A stretch of 10,868 bases of DNA, taken from assembly GCA_000997105.1 (NCBI GenBank), contig LCEJ01000026.1, positions 1-10,868 of the forward strand, given 5' to 3'. Origin of the DNA: Candidatus Daviesbacteria bacterium GW2011_GWA2_42_7 (GTDB lineage Bacteria; Patescibacteriota; Microgenomatia; Daviesbacterales; UBA10151). The notes under the pieces are model-generated. The model worked only from the letters and a program-made list of their open reading frames with translations, did not search any database and was not told where the DNA came from. A program made the translations under genes and the position numbers. Shown piece by piece: positions 5,035 to 10,868 of this stretch (positions are counted from its first letter, which is position 1; the number at the start of each line of letters is the position of its first letter).

Positions 5035-5530
5035 CCGAGAGCAGTTGGGTTTTGGCAGCCTGGCTATTGGAGGTTCGGAGACAATTGTCCCGGTGGATAC
5101 TAATTTTGGGATTGTGGTGGAGAAAATTAATGCTAATGCCAGGGTTATTGCCAATGTTGACCCCGGTAATGAAAGGGAATATATAGCTGTCCTATCCCAG
5201 GGTGTTGCCCATGCCAAAGGAACCGTATACCCGGGAGAGAAGGGTAATATTTACCTTTTTTCCCACTCTGCCGATGCCCCCTGGAACATTGTCCGCTTCA
5301 ATGCCATTTTCTATCTTTTAGGGAAACTTGACCCCGGGGACAGAATAATCCTGTTTTACCAGGGAAGAAGGTATGACTATATTGTGTTTGATAAGGCTAT
5401 TGTTGGGGCGCATGATACAGACTACCTGACCAGGACTTATGATGAATCAGTCCTGACTTTGCAGACTTGTGACCCGCCCGGAACGTTGGTGAACAGGATG
5501 ATAGTGAGGGCCAGATTGGCAGGCAGCTAA
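4961..5530 (+). CDS. Sortase catalytic domain (transpeptidase), frameshifted from its anchor
   Basis: Sortases are cysteine transpeptidases that cut a sorting motif in secreted proteins and attach them to a surface acceptor. The domain carries the full triad: His102 in YLFSHSADAPWN, Cys170 in LTLQTC (the TLxTC signature) and Arg179 in LVNRMIVRARL, plus the usual FGIVVEKI and GKLDPGDRI segments. Numbering is from GTG 4961, which only marks where this frame opens within the repeat-rich linker; the true N-terminus is most likely the membrane anchor in the other frame. Without that anchor it would stay in the cytoplasm and be useless. The conserved domain argues for recent breakage, an assembly error, or an undetected frameshifting signal; no slippery run is visible. 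A possible client is the large surface protein at the right, although no sorting motif was recognised there. Confidence 0.82.
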   Translation: MQVPLRVQAHRLQPAEDGSQQLAGSREQLGFGSLAIGGSETIVPVDTNFGIVVEKINANARVIANVDPGNEREYIAVLSQGVAHAKGTVYPGEKGNIYLFSHSADAPWNIVRFNAIFYLLGKLDPGDRIILFYQGRRYDYIVFDKAIVGAHDTDYLTRTYDESVLTLQTCDPPGTLVNRMIVRARLAGS

Positions 5531-5535
5531 GAAAA

Positions 5536-5665
5536 TTAACCTAATTGACCTAAGTGCTCTAATTGACCCAAAGAATACCCAATGAACCAAAATCCCAGTT
5601 TAGTCATTTGATCATTGGTGTTTGGGATTTGATTAGAGTAATTAGAAATTAGTAATTAGAAATTT
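5536..5665. repeat. Intergenic imperfect palindrome, family A copy 2
   Basis: Nested complementary pairs fill the sortase-PEGA spacer: CTCTAAT (5557-5563) with ATTAGAG (5632-5638), CCAATGA (5579-5585) with TCATTGG (5612-5618), and AATCCCA (5591-5597) with TGGGATT (5623-5629). CCTAAGTGCTCTAATT is shared exactly with the copy at 560-575, so these are members of one dispersed family. Confidence 0.72.
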
Positions 5666-5684
5666 TACTTTTGTGTTGTATAAT
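5656..5684 (+). promoter_or_regulatory. Promoter of the PEGA-domain gene, predicted leaderless
   Basis: A consensus TATAAT (5679-5684) lies 17 bp after a weak TTAGAA (5656-5661). The box overlaps an in-frame ATG at 5683, which therefore cannot be the start of this transcript. GTG 5692, eight bases downstream, sits at the expected transcription start. Confidence 0.55.
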
Positions 5685-5691
5685 GAAACTT

Positions 5692-6909
5692 GTGGGTAAA
5701 CGTTTTCTTTTTACCATTGCTACATTAGTCTTTATTGGAGTAGCAGCAACAGTGGCTGTCCTTATGGCCAAGGGTTATACCTTTTCCTCCAAGCAGGGTG
5801 GTTTAGTAGGGTCCGGAATTATTTCTGTAGCCTCAACACCTGACGGAGCTTCTGTTTATATAGACGGGCACTTAACCACTGCCACCAACACCAATATCTC
5901 AGGTCTTACCCCTAAAAAATACAATGTTAAAATTATCAAAGAGGGTTTTATACCCTGGGAGAAAGAAGTTGAGGTCGGTGAGGGTATTGTCTCAGAGGTA
6001 AAAGCCACCCTTTTCCCGGCTTTGCCGACCATTTACCCTTTGACCTACAATGGGGTACTGGGGCCGGTGCTCTCGCCTGACGGTGAGAAATTAGCCTTTG
6101 CCGTGCCGCTTGTATCTGATTCTCCTACTAGGCAAAAAGGAGGGATTTGGGTTTGGACAATGACCTCACAGCCCATTGCCTTGGCCCGTTCGGGTGAACC
6201 TCACCAGATTGTTGCCTCCACTACAGATTTGGATTTTTCAAAAGGGACACTGCGCTTTTCCCCTGATTCAACCCAGGTCTTAGTCAGTTTAGGGACTAAA
6301 GGGGCGGCTTCGGAAAGGAATTACCTTTTACCTACCGACAGGCAAAGCTCCCTGGGGGAGTTAAGGGATATCACGGCGACTGTTACAAATACCCTAAAAG
6401 AATGGGAGACAGACCAGAAAGCCAAGGACGATTTAAGGGTTTTAGCTATTAAAAATTTGGAAACAAGAAAAATTGCCTCAGCCAGCTCGCAGCTAACAGC
6501 TAACAGCAGTCAGCCGTCAGCAGTAAGCAGCCAGCAATTAAGATGGTCCCCGGATGAGACGAAGTTTATTGTTGATAGCCCACAGCCTACAGCTAACGGC
6601 AAACAGCAGAAAGCAGAAAGCAGTAAGCAGTCAGCCAAGGTATATGACCTGGTGATGGATAAATCCTATGATTTGCCTGAGGCTAAGGCTTATTTCTGGC
6701 TGCCGGATTCAAAACATATTATCTTGGTTGCTGATGGCAAGGTGGCGATTTCTGAGTTTGACGGGGGAAATGTGGCCACAATTTATGCCGGTACATTTGA
6801 AAACAGCTTTGTCTTTCCCTGGCCGGATGCTTCGAGGTTAGTAATTTTAACTACTTTCAATACTCCAACGGCCTCAACACCAAATTTGTTTGGGATTAAT
6901 TTAAAGTAA
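5692..6909 (+). CDS. Membrane-anchored PEGA-domain protein with beta-propeller-like repeats
   Basis: The 405-residue protein from GTG 5692 begins MGKRFLFTIA and has one N-terminal membrane helix (about 3-26). A PEGA domain (about 42-105) includes GIISVASTPDGASVYIDG, SGLTPKKYNVKI and EGFIPWEKEVEV, a fold common on surface proteins. The remaining residues contain PD40/TolB-like blade motifs: VLSPDGEKLAFAVP, LRFSPDSTQVLVSL, LRWSPDETKFIV and FWLPDSKHIILV. This suggests an extracytoplasmic sensor or scaffold; no enzyme signature is seen. Two Gln/Ser/Ala-rich inserts (6488-6536 and 6579-6636) come from AGC/CAG-type dispersed repeats. The start is uncertain: ATG 5683 would add MKL but lies inside the -10 box, and TTG 5671 is unlikely. 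It converges with the next gene, with only eight bases between the ends. Confidence 0.78.
   Translation: MGKRFLFTIATLVFIGVAATVAVLMAKGYTFSSKQGGLVGSGIISVASTPDGASVYIDGHLTTATNTNISGLTPKKYNVKIIKEGFIPWEKEVEVGEGIVSEVKATLFPALPTIYPLTYNGVLGPVLSPDGEKLAFAVPLVSDSPTRQKGGIWVWTMTSQPIALARSGEPHQIVASTTDLDFSKGTLRFSPDSTQVLVSLGTKGAASERNYLLPTDRQSSLGELRDITATVTNTLKEWETDQKAKDDLRVLAIKNLETRKIASASSQLTANSSQPSAVSSQQLRWSPDETKFIVDSPQPTANGKQQKAESSKQSAKVYDLVMDKSYDLPEAKAYFWLPDSKHIILVADGKVAISEFDGGNVATIYAGTFENSFVFPWPDASRLVILTTFNTPTASTPNLFGINLK
6488..6636. repeat. Two AGC/CAG-type repeat inserts within the PEGA gene
   Basis: Tracts at 6488-6536 and 6579-6636 are made of variants of CAGCTAACAG, CAGTCAGC and CAGTAAGCAG. They encode SSQLTANSSQP and SPQPTANGKQQ segments placed between propeller blades. 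The first peptide, SSQLTANSSQP, recurs exactly in the fibre-like protein on the other strand. Confidence 0.7.
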
Positions 6910-6917
6910 TCCTGCTT

Positions 6918-7607
6918 CTACTTTTTGAATTTATCCTTGATCCTGGCCTGTTCTATTTGGTAGCCTTTTTTCTCATCATTTAGCTTTTTCTCCAGGGATT
7001 TCACTAAAACCCTTAAATTGTAGTCGGTCTTGTTAATTAGCTCTAGGAAAATTTCATAGCTTAAGTCTTCTGCCCTGACTTTATTTAAAGGAGGATAGAG
7101 GATGGTTAGAGGTTGATAGAGGAAAGATTCCTTTAACTCTCCTTTAAATTCCTCTAATTTTCCTTTAGGTTTTAATACTGTATTGAGATCCTTTAGGTTA
7201 AGGCCAATGCTGGCCAAACTTGAGCCTGGTTTGGATTTTAAGAATCCATCCTCTGCCAGTTCCCTAATATCACCTTTAACCTCTTCCAAAGACCCTTGGG
7301 AAAAACCAATAAAATCAGAATATTCCTTAGTGGTACTTCTTTTGAACCCTTCTTCCTGGTTCCTGACAACAGACCTGGCTGCATCATCCAACTGGGCTTT
7401 TCTCCTGTACTCTGACTTAGGCAAAGAGGAGGTTAAAGACCTGATTAAAAACCTTAGAAGGACTGAATTTGACCACGAAACAAGGTGCCGGTATCCTTCA
7501 GGGTCTTTCCAAACCCTGGATCTCTGGACAGGTTGTGGAGGGGCAGAAAGTTCCCTCATGGTTTGGGCAATGGCTGCCTTGATAACCTCTTCTTGATCCT
7601 TGGTCAT
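6918..7607 (-). CDS. Four-helix-bundle protein (23S rRNA IVS-protein-like family) with C-terminal extension
   Basis: The 229-residue, highly charged soluble protein has no signal peptide. Residues about 36-125 match the small four-helix-bundle family first known from ORFs in 23S rRNA intervening sequences: GYRHLVSWSNSVLLRF, then LTSSLPKSE, a helix with LDDAARSVVRNQEEGFKR, and KEYSDFIGFSQGSLEEVKGD. The biochemical role of this family is unknown. The N-terminus (about 1-35) and a long tail (about 145-229) go beyond the usual 110-130 residues. Part of the tail (LEEFKGELKESF and nearby residues) is encoded by a palindromic repeat (7086-7167) also found in the spacer upstream. The ATG at 7607 is supported by an extended -10 box seven bases upstream. 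The gene follows the large fibre-like gene on the same strand, about 100 bp away. Confidence 0.65.
   Translation of the reverse strand: MTKDQEEVIKAAIAQTMRELSAPPQPVQRSRVWKDPEGYRHLVSWSNSVLLRFLIRSLTSSLPKSEYRRKAQLDDAARSVVRNQEEGFKRSTTKEYSDFIGFSQGSLEEVKGDIRELAEDGFLKSKPGSSLASIGLNLKDLNTVLKPKGKLEEFKGELKESFLYQPLTILYPPLNKVRAEDLSYEIFLELINKTDYNLRVLVKSLEKKLNDEKKGYQIEQARIKDKFKK
7086..7167. repeat. Family C palindrome inside the four-helix-bundle gene
   Basis: The segment starts TAAAGGA and ends TCCTTTA, with several TAGAGG units in the left half and CCTCTA/CTCCTTTA units in the right half that complement each other. It is read in frame. The spacer at 7612-7712 has the same outer 7-mers and the same internal units. 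Confidence 0.65.
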
Positions 7608-7611
7608 AAGT

Positions 7612-7712
7612 TAAAGGATATCAAAGGATGATAAGGGATGGTAGAGGAGGTTTGCCCTGGCTTGCCCCTAACTGCCCCTGTACTTTCCTCTATTTCCTCT
7701 AGTTTTCCTTTA
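7612..7712. repeat. Family C palindrome in the spacer between the two minus-strand genes
   Basis: TAAAGGA (7612-7618) and TCCTTTA (7706-7712) form the outer arms, and GGTAGAGGA pairs with TCCTCTA nearer the centre. The right arm includes the stop codon of the fibre-like gene, and the left arm holds the -10 box of the next gene. It may double as a terminator. Confidence 0.6.
7615..7623 (-). promoter_or_regulatory. Extended -10 promoter of the four-helix-bundle gene
   Basis: On the minus strand TGA precedes TATCCT (7620-7615), and the ATG follows after seven bases. This is the same spacing as at argS, again pointing to a leaderless mRNA. Confidence 0.45.
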
Positions 7713-10700
7713 CCTTGTCCCAACGATCCACCAGTTAAAGGTAATATCCTGTGAGCTGACCTTATTGGTTTTTACTACAAACCCTAAGCCTGGGATTTGG
7801 CCTGAGACTGCCAGGGTTCCCTCCAGATCAGAGGTTGGGGTAAGGAAGACCTTAGAATTTACCTGGATGTTGGTGTTTGAGATAGGTACTTCGGTTTCAC
7901 CTGCCGGTATTGTGCCTGAACCTAAGGTAGAGCTGCCTACGCTTAAACTCTCAACGGCCAAGTTACCTTCTTTATTAATTGTGACCAGGCCATTGAAGAA
8001 GTCTACAAGGGTGGCTAAGGGGGAATTTTGGATGTATAAGGTGCTTAAGTTACTTAAGGAACTTCCAGTAAGAGAGAGAGTGCCGTCTACACTAAAGTCT
8101 CCTGCAACTACAGTATTACCTAAGAAGGAGTTGCCTAAAGCTTTGAAGGTATCAGAGATGGTAGCCTGGTAGGCAGTGAGCTGGCCTGAGATGGTAGCCT
8201 CGCTGGCAGTTAGTAGCTGGTAGTTGGCAGCTAGGGAAGCAGAGTCTGTGGCCAGAAGCAGGTCAGCAGAGGTGAGGTTAAGATTGCTGACAGCTGACTG
8301 ACTACTGCTTACCGCTGAAGAAGAAGATTCCGGCTGTGAGCTGTTTGCAGTAAGCTGTGAGCTTAAAGAGGCTACCTGAGCCTGCAGGTCTGCGATAGCC
8401 GCGTTTGACGCGGACAGGGCTGAGGATTGAGAAGCTACAGTTGTCTCTAAGCTAGCCAAAGCTGCTGAGGTGGTAGCCTCAGAAGTAGAAATGCCTAAGA
8501 TAGCCTCAGAAATAGATCCCAGGGAGGCTAAAACATCAACATTATAGTTATTAGCTGATGGTTCATAGCCTGTCCCGAGTGAAGTCGAGGGGTTCATAGT
8601 TAAAAGTGATGAGTTCAAAAGCGGTAGACTGTAGTCTGTAGACGGTAAGCTGATTATTAATTTATCAGTTTTTACCTCAGGTGCAGTTAACTTACCCTCT
8701 GAATCAATATTCAAATTAGCCACCCCGGCCTGCCCTGCAATTAGATCATTTATCTCTGCCTGCTGTTCCTTAACTCCTTCAATTAATACTGCGGTAAGTT
8801 TCTGGTAATCAACCATCTTATACCCCTGCATATCGGAATATACCAGCGAAGGGAAAACAGCTTCTACTTCTTGGGCAATCACACCAACTTGACGGGTGCC
8901 TCTTCCGAGATGTTCGGTAGTCGGGTTTGTTACATCCCAATCAAAGTACACGCCCCGGAGCTGGCCAATCTTATCAAGGGCCGAGCCAATCTCTTCAACA
9001 TTTGTTTTCAGCCGGATATCAGATGTAACAGTGCCGTCGCAACTTTCGCTAGAGTCGGTATCCTGGCAAATAGTACCTTTTACATCAAGTTTATAATCAG
9101 GATCAACATCCCCGATGCCGACGTTGCCGGTGCCGTTAATTCGTATGAGCTCGCTAGTAGAGGCATACCCAAGTGCGAGGAAGCTGCCGCCTATGCCATC
9201 ATTACTACCGCCCTCGATATAACCATTGCGTGTGTTGTCGCCAGCCTCTAAGAATATTTTTGATGATACTGTGCCTGCAGCCGCTTTGATATGCAATTTT
9301 TGACCAGGCACAGTCGCCCCGATGCCGACGTTGCCGGCTGTATCCATTGTTATCCCATCCGTAGCACCAGCTGAGCCGGAATTTGTAATACTAAAGTATC
9401 CATTTCCATTAAGTCCAGCAGCAATGTGCCAGTCAGCATACCCGTAATGATTTAGAGTGATATCTGCTTTATCTCCAGTCGTTCCTCCGCGAAGATAGAG
9501 ACTGTTGTCACCACTGTCTCCGTCATTACCAAACCGAAGAGTACTACCTCCAACCAAAGCAAGCCTAGCCAAAGGTCCCGCCGTCCCGATGCCGACATTG
9601 CCGTCTGATTTTAAAAACAATACCCCGCCTGTATTTGCATTAACATCAAAGCGCATAGAATTATCTGCGTTGTTATAAAGAATTCCACCAATATCTATGT
9701 CCCCTGAATCTCCAAACAACAATGTGCTGTATCCAGATGTGCCAGACACAATAGCTATTCTTGAATGATCGCCTGCAGCAGAATTTTCTTGTGCGATTAT
9801 TTTTTCACCACCCACTAGGGTCGGAATAGTTCCGCCATCAGAAACATGTAATGGCGCCCCTGGCTCCGCTGTCCCGATGCCGACGTTGCCGGTTGATGTA
9901 TCCACATATAGTTGGCTTGTATTGACTGCAAAATCACCAGTAGTGGATAAAGCTATATTTAAATTAGAACCAGCGGCTGGGGTGATACTCATTGCTCCTG
10001 AAGCAGTAGTCAAGGCTGGCACAGCCAAAGAGGTGGCAGAAGCTACCCCTAAAATGGGGGTAACTAAAGTTGGCGAGGTATCTACCACAAATTTTGTTCC
10101 TGTACCTGTCTGTGAGGCAATGGAGGTGGCATTGCCCACTGAGGTAATAACTCCTGTTAGGTTGGCATTGGTGGTAACATTGCCGGCAGTCAGGCTTGAG
10201 GCTGTGCCTGTAAGCCCTGTCCCGGCCCCTGTAAAGGAGGTAGCAGTCACTGTGCCATTGACATCTAATTTAGTTGCCGGGGCAGTGGTACCGATACCCA
10301 CATTGCCACCCGGGGTGATCCTCATAATTTCTGCCAGGGTATTGGCAGTAGAGCCTGTTGTCCCTACCGGGGCAGTCCTGAATATGAAGGCCCCTGAGCC
10401 ACCCGTGCCTGTACCATTTGAGGCATCAAATGTAAAATTAGCCCCGGCTATATTTGTACCGGTTGCAGCAGCACCCCGGAGGGGTGTGGTAGTAGGGGTA
10501 GATCCTTCACCAGCCCCAAAGATAATAGTATTGTGGGCTACAATATTATTCCCCACAAAGTTATGGGTGCCTTCAATTTGTAAGTCATAAGTTTGTTTTC
10601 TCCCTGTAGAGTATTTGGCCTGGATCTTTTCCCAGCCATCTACTGTAGCAATGATATCCCCGGGTTTGAGCTCAGAAACTTTTTTCCAGGAAGTTTTTTG

Positions 10701-10868
10701 GGTCGAATGGATTGACCCTTCAACTTTGTTCCCGTTCGAGGGCCTGAGCGGCCCCTCAGGGCCAGTCGAAGGCAGGGTTAATCCTGAGCCTGTCGAACGG
10801 ATTGACAAATTAACAAATTTATGGTAGCCTTTATCTATTGAAAAGACCGTGTGGGTAGTGGATCGGTA
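7710..10868 (-). CDS. Large fibre-like surface protein with intein C-terminal part, GNVGIG repeats and S74 chaperone domain (partial at right edge)
   Basis: The frame is open to the right edge, so the N-terminus is missing; residue numbers are from TTG 10808. Residues before 94 belong to an intein-type Hint domain. The mature fibre part then has low-complexity Gly/Thr/Ala sequence and five repeats built on GNVGIG-x-P-KL-V-G (about 168, 307, 403, 492, 561), typical of phage and bacterial fibre proteins. TSDIRLKTNV begins an S74 intramolecular chaperone domain (about 595-690) with the Ser596/Lys601 pair used for self-cleavage, followed by GVIAQEVEAVFPSLV. Unusually, about 340 more residues follow: a Ser/Ala-rich coiled coil (about 765-890), a beta-rich part, and a C-terminal domain with KVFLTPTSDLEGTLAV and TFNWWIVG. 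Likely a secreted trimeric adhesin or filament. Dispersed repeats are embedded at 8285-8366, 8560-8599 and 10703-10806. Coding bias in other frames creates long spurious ORFs on the plus strand. Confidence 0.85.
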   Translation of the reverse strand, partial: YRSTTHTVFSIDKGYHKFVNLSIRSTGSGLTLPSTGPEGPLRPSNGNKVEGSIHSTQKTSWKKVSELKPGDIIATVDGWEKIQAKYSTGRKQTYDLQIEGTHNFVGNNIVAHNTIIFGAGEGSTPTTTPLRGAAATGTNIAGANFTFDASNGTGTGGSGAFIFRTAPVGTTGSTANTLAEIMRITPGGNVGIGTTAPATKLDVNGTVTATSFTGAGTGLTGTASSLTAGNVTTNANLTGVITSVGNATSIASQTGTGTKFVVDTSPTLVTPILGVASATSLAVPALTTASGAMSITPAAGSNLNIALSTTGDFAVNTSQLYVDTSTGNVGIGTAEPGAPLHVSDGGTIPTLVGGEKIIAQENSAAGDHSRIAIVSGTSGYSTLLFGDSGDIDIGGILYNNADNSMRFDVNANTGGVLFLKSDGNVGIGTAGPLARLALVGGSTLRFGNDGDSGDNSLYLRGGTTGDKADITLNHYGYADWHIAAGLNGNGYFSITNSGSAGATDGITMDTAGNVGIGATVPGQKLHIKAAAGTVSSKIFLEAGDNTRNGYIEGGSNDGIGGSFLALGYASTSELIRINGTGNVGIGDVDPDYKLDVKGTICQDTDSSESCDGTVTSDIRLKTNVEEIGSALDKIGQLRGVYFDWDVTNPTTEHLGRGTRQVGVIAQEVEAVFPSLVYSDMQGYKMVDYQKLTAVLIEGVKEQQAEINDLIAGQAGVANLNIDSEGKLTAPEVKTDKLIISLPSTDYSLPLLNSSLLTMNPSTSLGTGYEPSANNYNVDVLASLGSISEAILGISTSEATTSAALASLETTVASQSSALSASNAAIADLQAQVASLSSQLTANSSQPESSSSAVSSSQSAVSNLNLTSADLLLATDSASLAANYQLLTASEATISGQLTAYQATISDTFKALGNSFLGNTVVAGDFSVDGTLSLTGSSLSNLSTLYIQNSPLATLVDFFNGLVTINKEGNLAVESLSVGSSTLGSGTIPAGETEVPISNTNIQVNSKVFLTPTSDLEGTLAVSGQIPGLGFVVKTNKVSSQDITFNWWIVGTR
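8285..8366. repeat. AGC/CAG-type repeat insert in the fibre-like gene
   Basis: On the minus strand this tract is built of variants of CAGCTGACAGC, AGCAGTCAG and CAGCTTACTGC. It encodes SSQLTANSSQPESSSSAVSS inside the coiled-coil region. The peptide SSQLTANSSQP is also present in the PEGA protein. Confidence 0.65.
8560..8599. repeat. Short repeat unit with 9-bp flanking direct repeats in the fibre-like gene
   Basis: GGTTCATAG occurs at 8560-8568 and 8591-8599 around CCTGTCCCGAGTGAAGTCGA (start at 8569). The inner unit contains the CCCGAG/GTCGAGG style hairpin. It is translated as MNPSTSLGTGYEP. Confidence 0.55.
9075..10307 (-). repeat. Five GNVGIG coding repeats of the fibre-like protein
   Basis: Units begin at about 10307, 9890, 9602, 9335 and 9128 and run leftward. 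Four of the five carry near-identical DNA, seen on the plus strand as CGATGCCGACGTTGCCG, while the one closest to the right edge has drifted. The DNA identity suggests recent duplication or gene conversion. Confidence 0.8.
10530..10868 (-). other. Intein (Hint) C-terminal region within the fibre-like gene
   Basis: Upstream of TTG 10808 the frame continues with STTHTVFSIDKGYHKFVNL, resembling splicing block B. WKKVSELKPGDIIATVDGW follows, then YDLQIEGTHNFVGNNIV (block F) and AHN directly before Thr94 (block G, with Thr as the first C-extein residue). The intein/extein border is at 10530/10529. No homing endonuclease domain lies between blocks B and F, so this is a mini-intein. The N-terminal block A is outside the window, so splicing competence cannot be judged fully. 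Confidence 0.75.
10703..10806. repeat. 90-bp in-frame palindromic insertion in the intein, flanked by 14-bp direct repeats
   Basis: TCGAATGGATTGAC (10703-10716) and TCGAACGGATTGAC (10793-10806) differ at one base and lie exactly 90 bp apart. Between them CCGTTCGA (10732-10739) pairs with TCGAACGG (10793-10800), with a nested GGCCTGAG/CTCAGGGCC hairpin. The insertion adds 30 residues, and the peptides SIRST and SIHST mark its two ends. Confidence 0.75.

Noticed and set aside
9109..9892. Regularly recurring CGATGCCGACGTTGCCG as a CRISPR-like array
   Set aside because: Spacing is irregular at about 200-300 bp, and the repeats lie in frame encoding the GNVGIG motif of a fibre protein.
9877..10590. 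A 237-residue open frame on the plus strand opposite the fibre gene
   Set aside because: It is a Val/Pro/Ala-rich shadow of the repetitive minus-strand gene, without any recognisable domain or start signal.

Overview
The window looks like a piece of a Candidate Phyla Radiation (Patescibacteria) genome, most likely from the Microgenomates side. This rests on gene content and style, not on a phylogenetic marker I could place: a compact ArgS with an altered HIGH motif, small membrane-anchored proteins, a sortase, a PEGA-domain protein, a four-helix-bundle protein, a giant fibre-like surface protein with an intein-type Hint domain, tRNA genes without encoded CCA, intergenic spaces filled with imperfect palindromes, and start codons placed 7-8 bp after -10 boxes. 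The genetic code looks standard.

Layout, left to right. 1-557 (+) is the C-terminal part of a ComEC/Rec2 DNA-uptake channel, cut by the window edge. 691-2337 (+) is argS, with a perfect 37-bp palindrome inside the reading frame. 2422-3342 (+) is a membrane-anchored metallophosphoesterase that seems to have lost one metal-binding motif. It overlaps by one base an ndk gene (3342-3780) broken by an out-of-frame internal deletion. A tRNA cluster follows: tRNA-Pro(CGG) at 3845-3916, a second copy of its last 17 bp at 3959-3975, and a 5' half of a tRNA-Arg(CCT) at 3981-4018 that stops in the anticodon loop. Next comes an ORF for an HTH plus LAGLIDADG-like protein (about 4055-4705), then an intact tRNA-Arg(CCT) at 4668-4740. 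The ORF runs into the intact tRNA and stops in its anticodon loop. A sortase follows six bases later, split into two frames (4747-5034 and 4961-5530). After a palindromic spacer, a PEGA/beta-propeller protein is encoded at 5692-6909 (+).

The right part is on the minus strand. A four-helix-bundle protein lies at 6918-7607. A very large fibre-like protein runs from 7710 past the right edge at 10868; it holds the C-terminal part of an intein, five GNVGIG-type repeats, an S74 intramolecular chaperone domain, coiled coil and a C-terminal domain ending in a Trp-Trp motif.

The best candidate for an undescribed system is the 687-bp unit between the two TCCTA anticodon-loop sequences (4013-4017 and 4700-4704). 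It looks like a small homing element that enters a tRNA-Arg gene at the anticodon loop and whose own 3' end doubles as a replacement tRNA 5' half, leaving the old 5' half behind. A second theme is small palindromic or hairpin repeats that have entered both spacers and coding regions, often in frame; three are flanked by 9-17 bp direct repeats. Three neighbouring genes (phosphoesterase, ndk, sortase) show internal deletions or frameshifts around the tRNA cluster, so either this stretch is decaying or the assembly needs checking.
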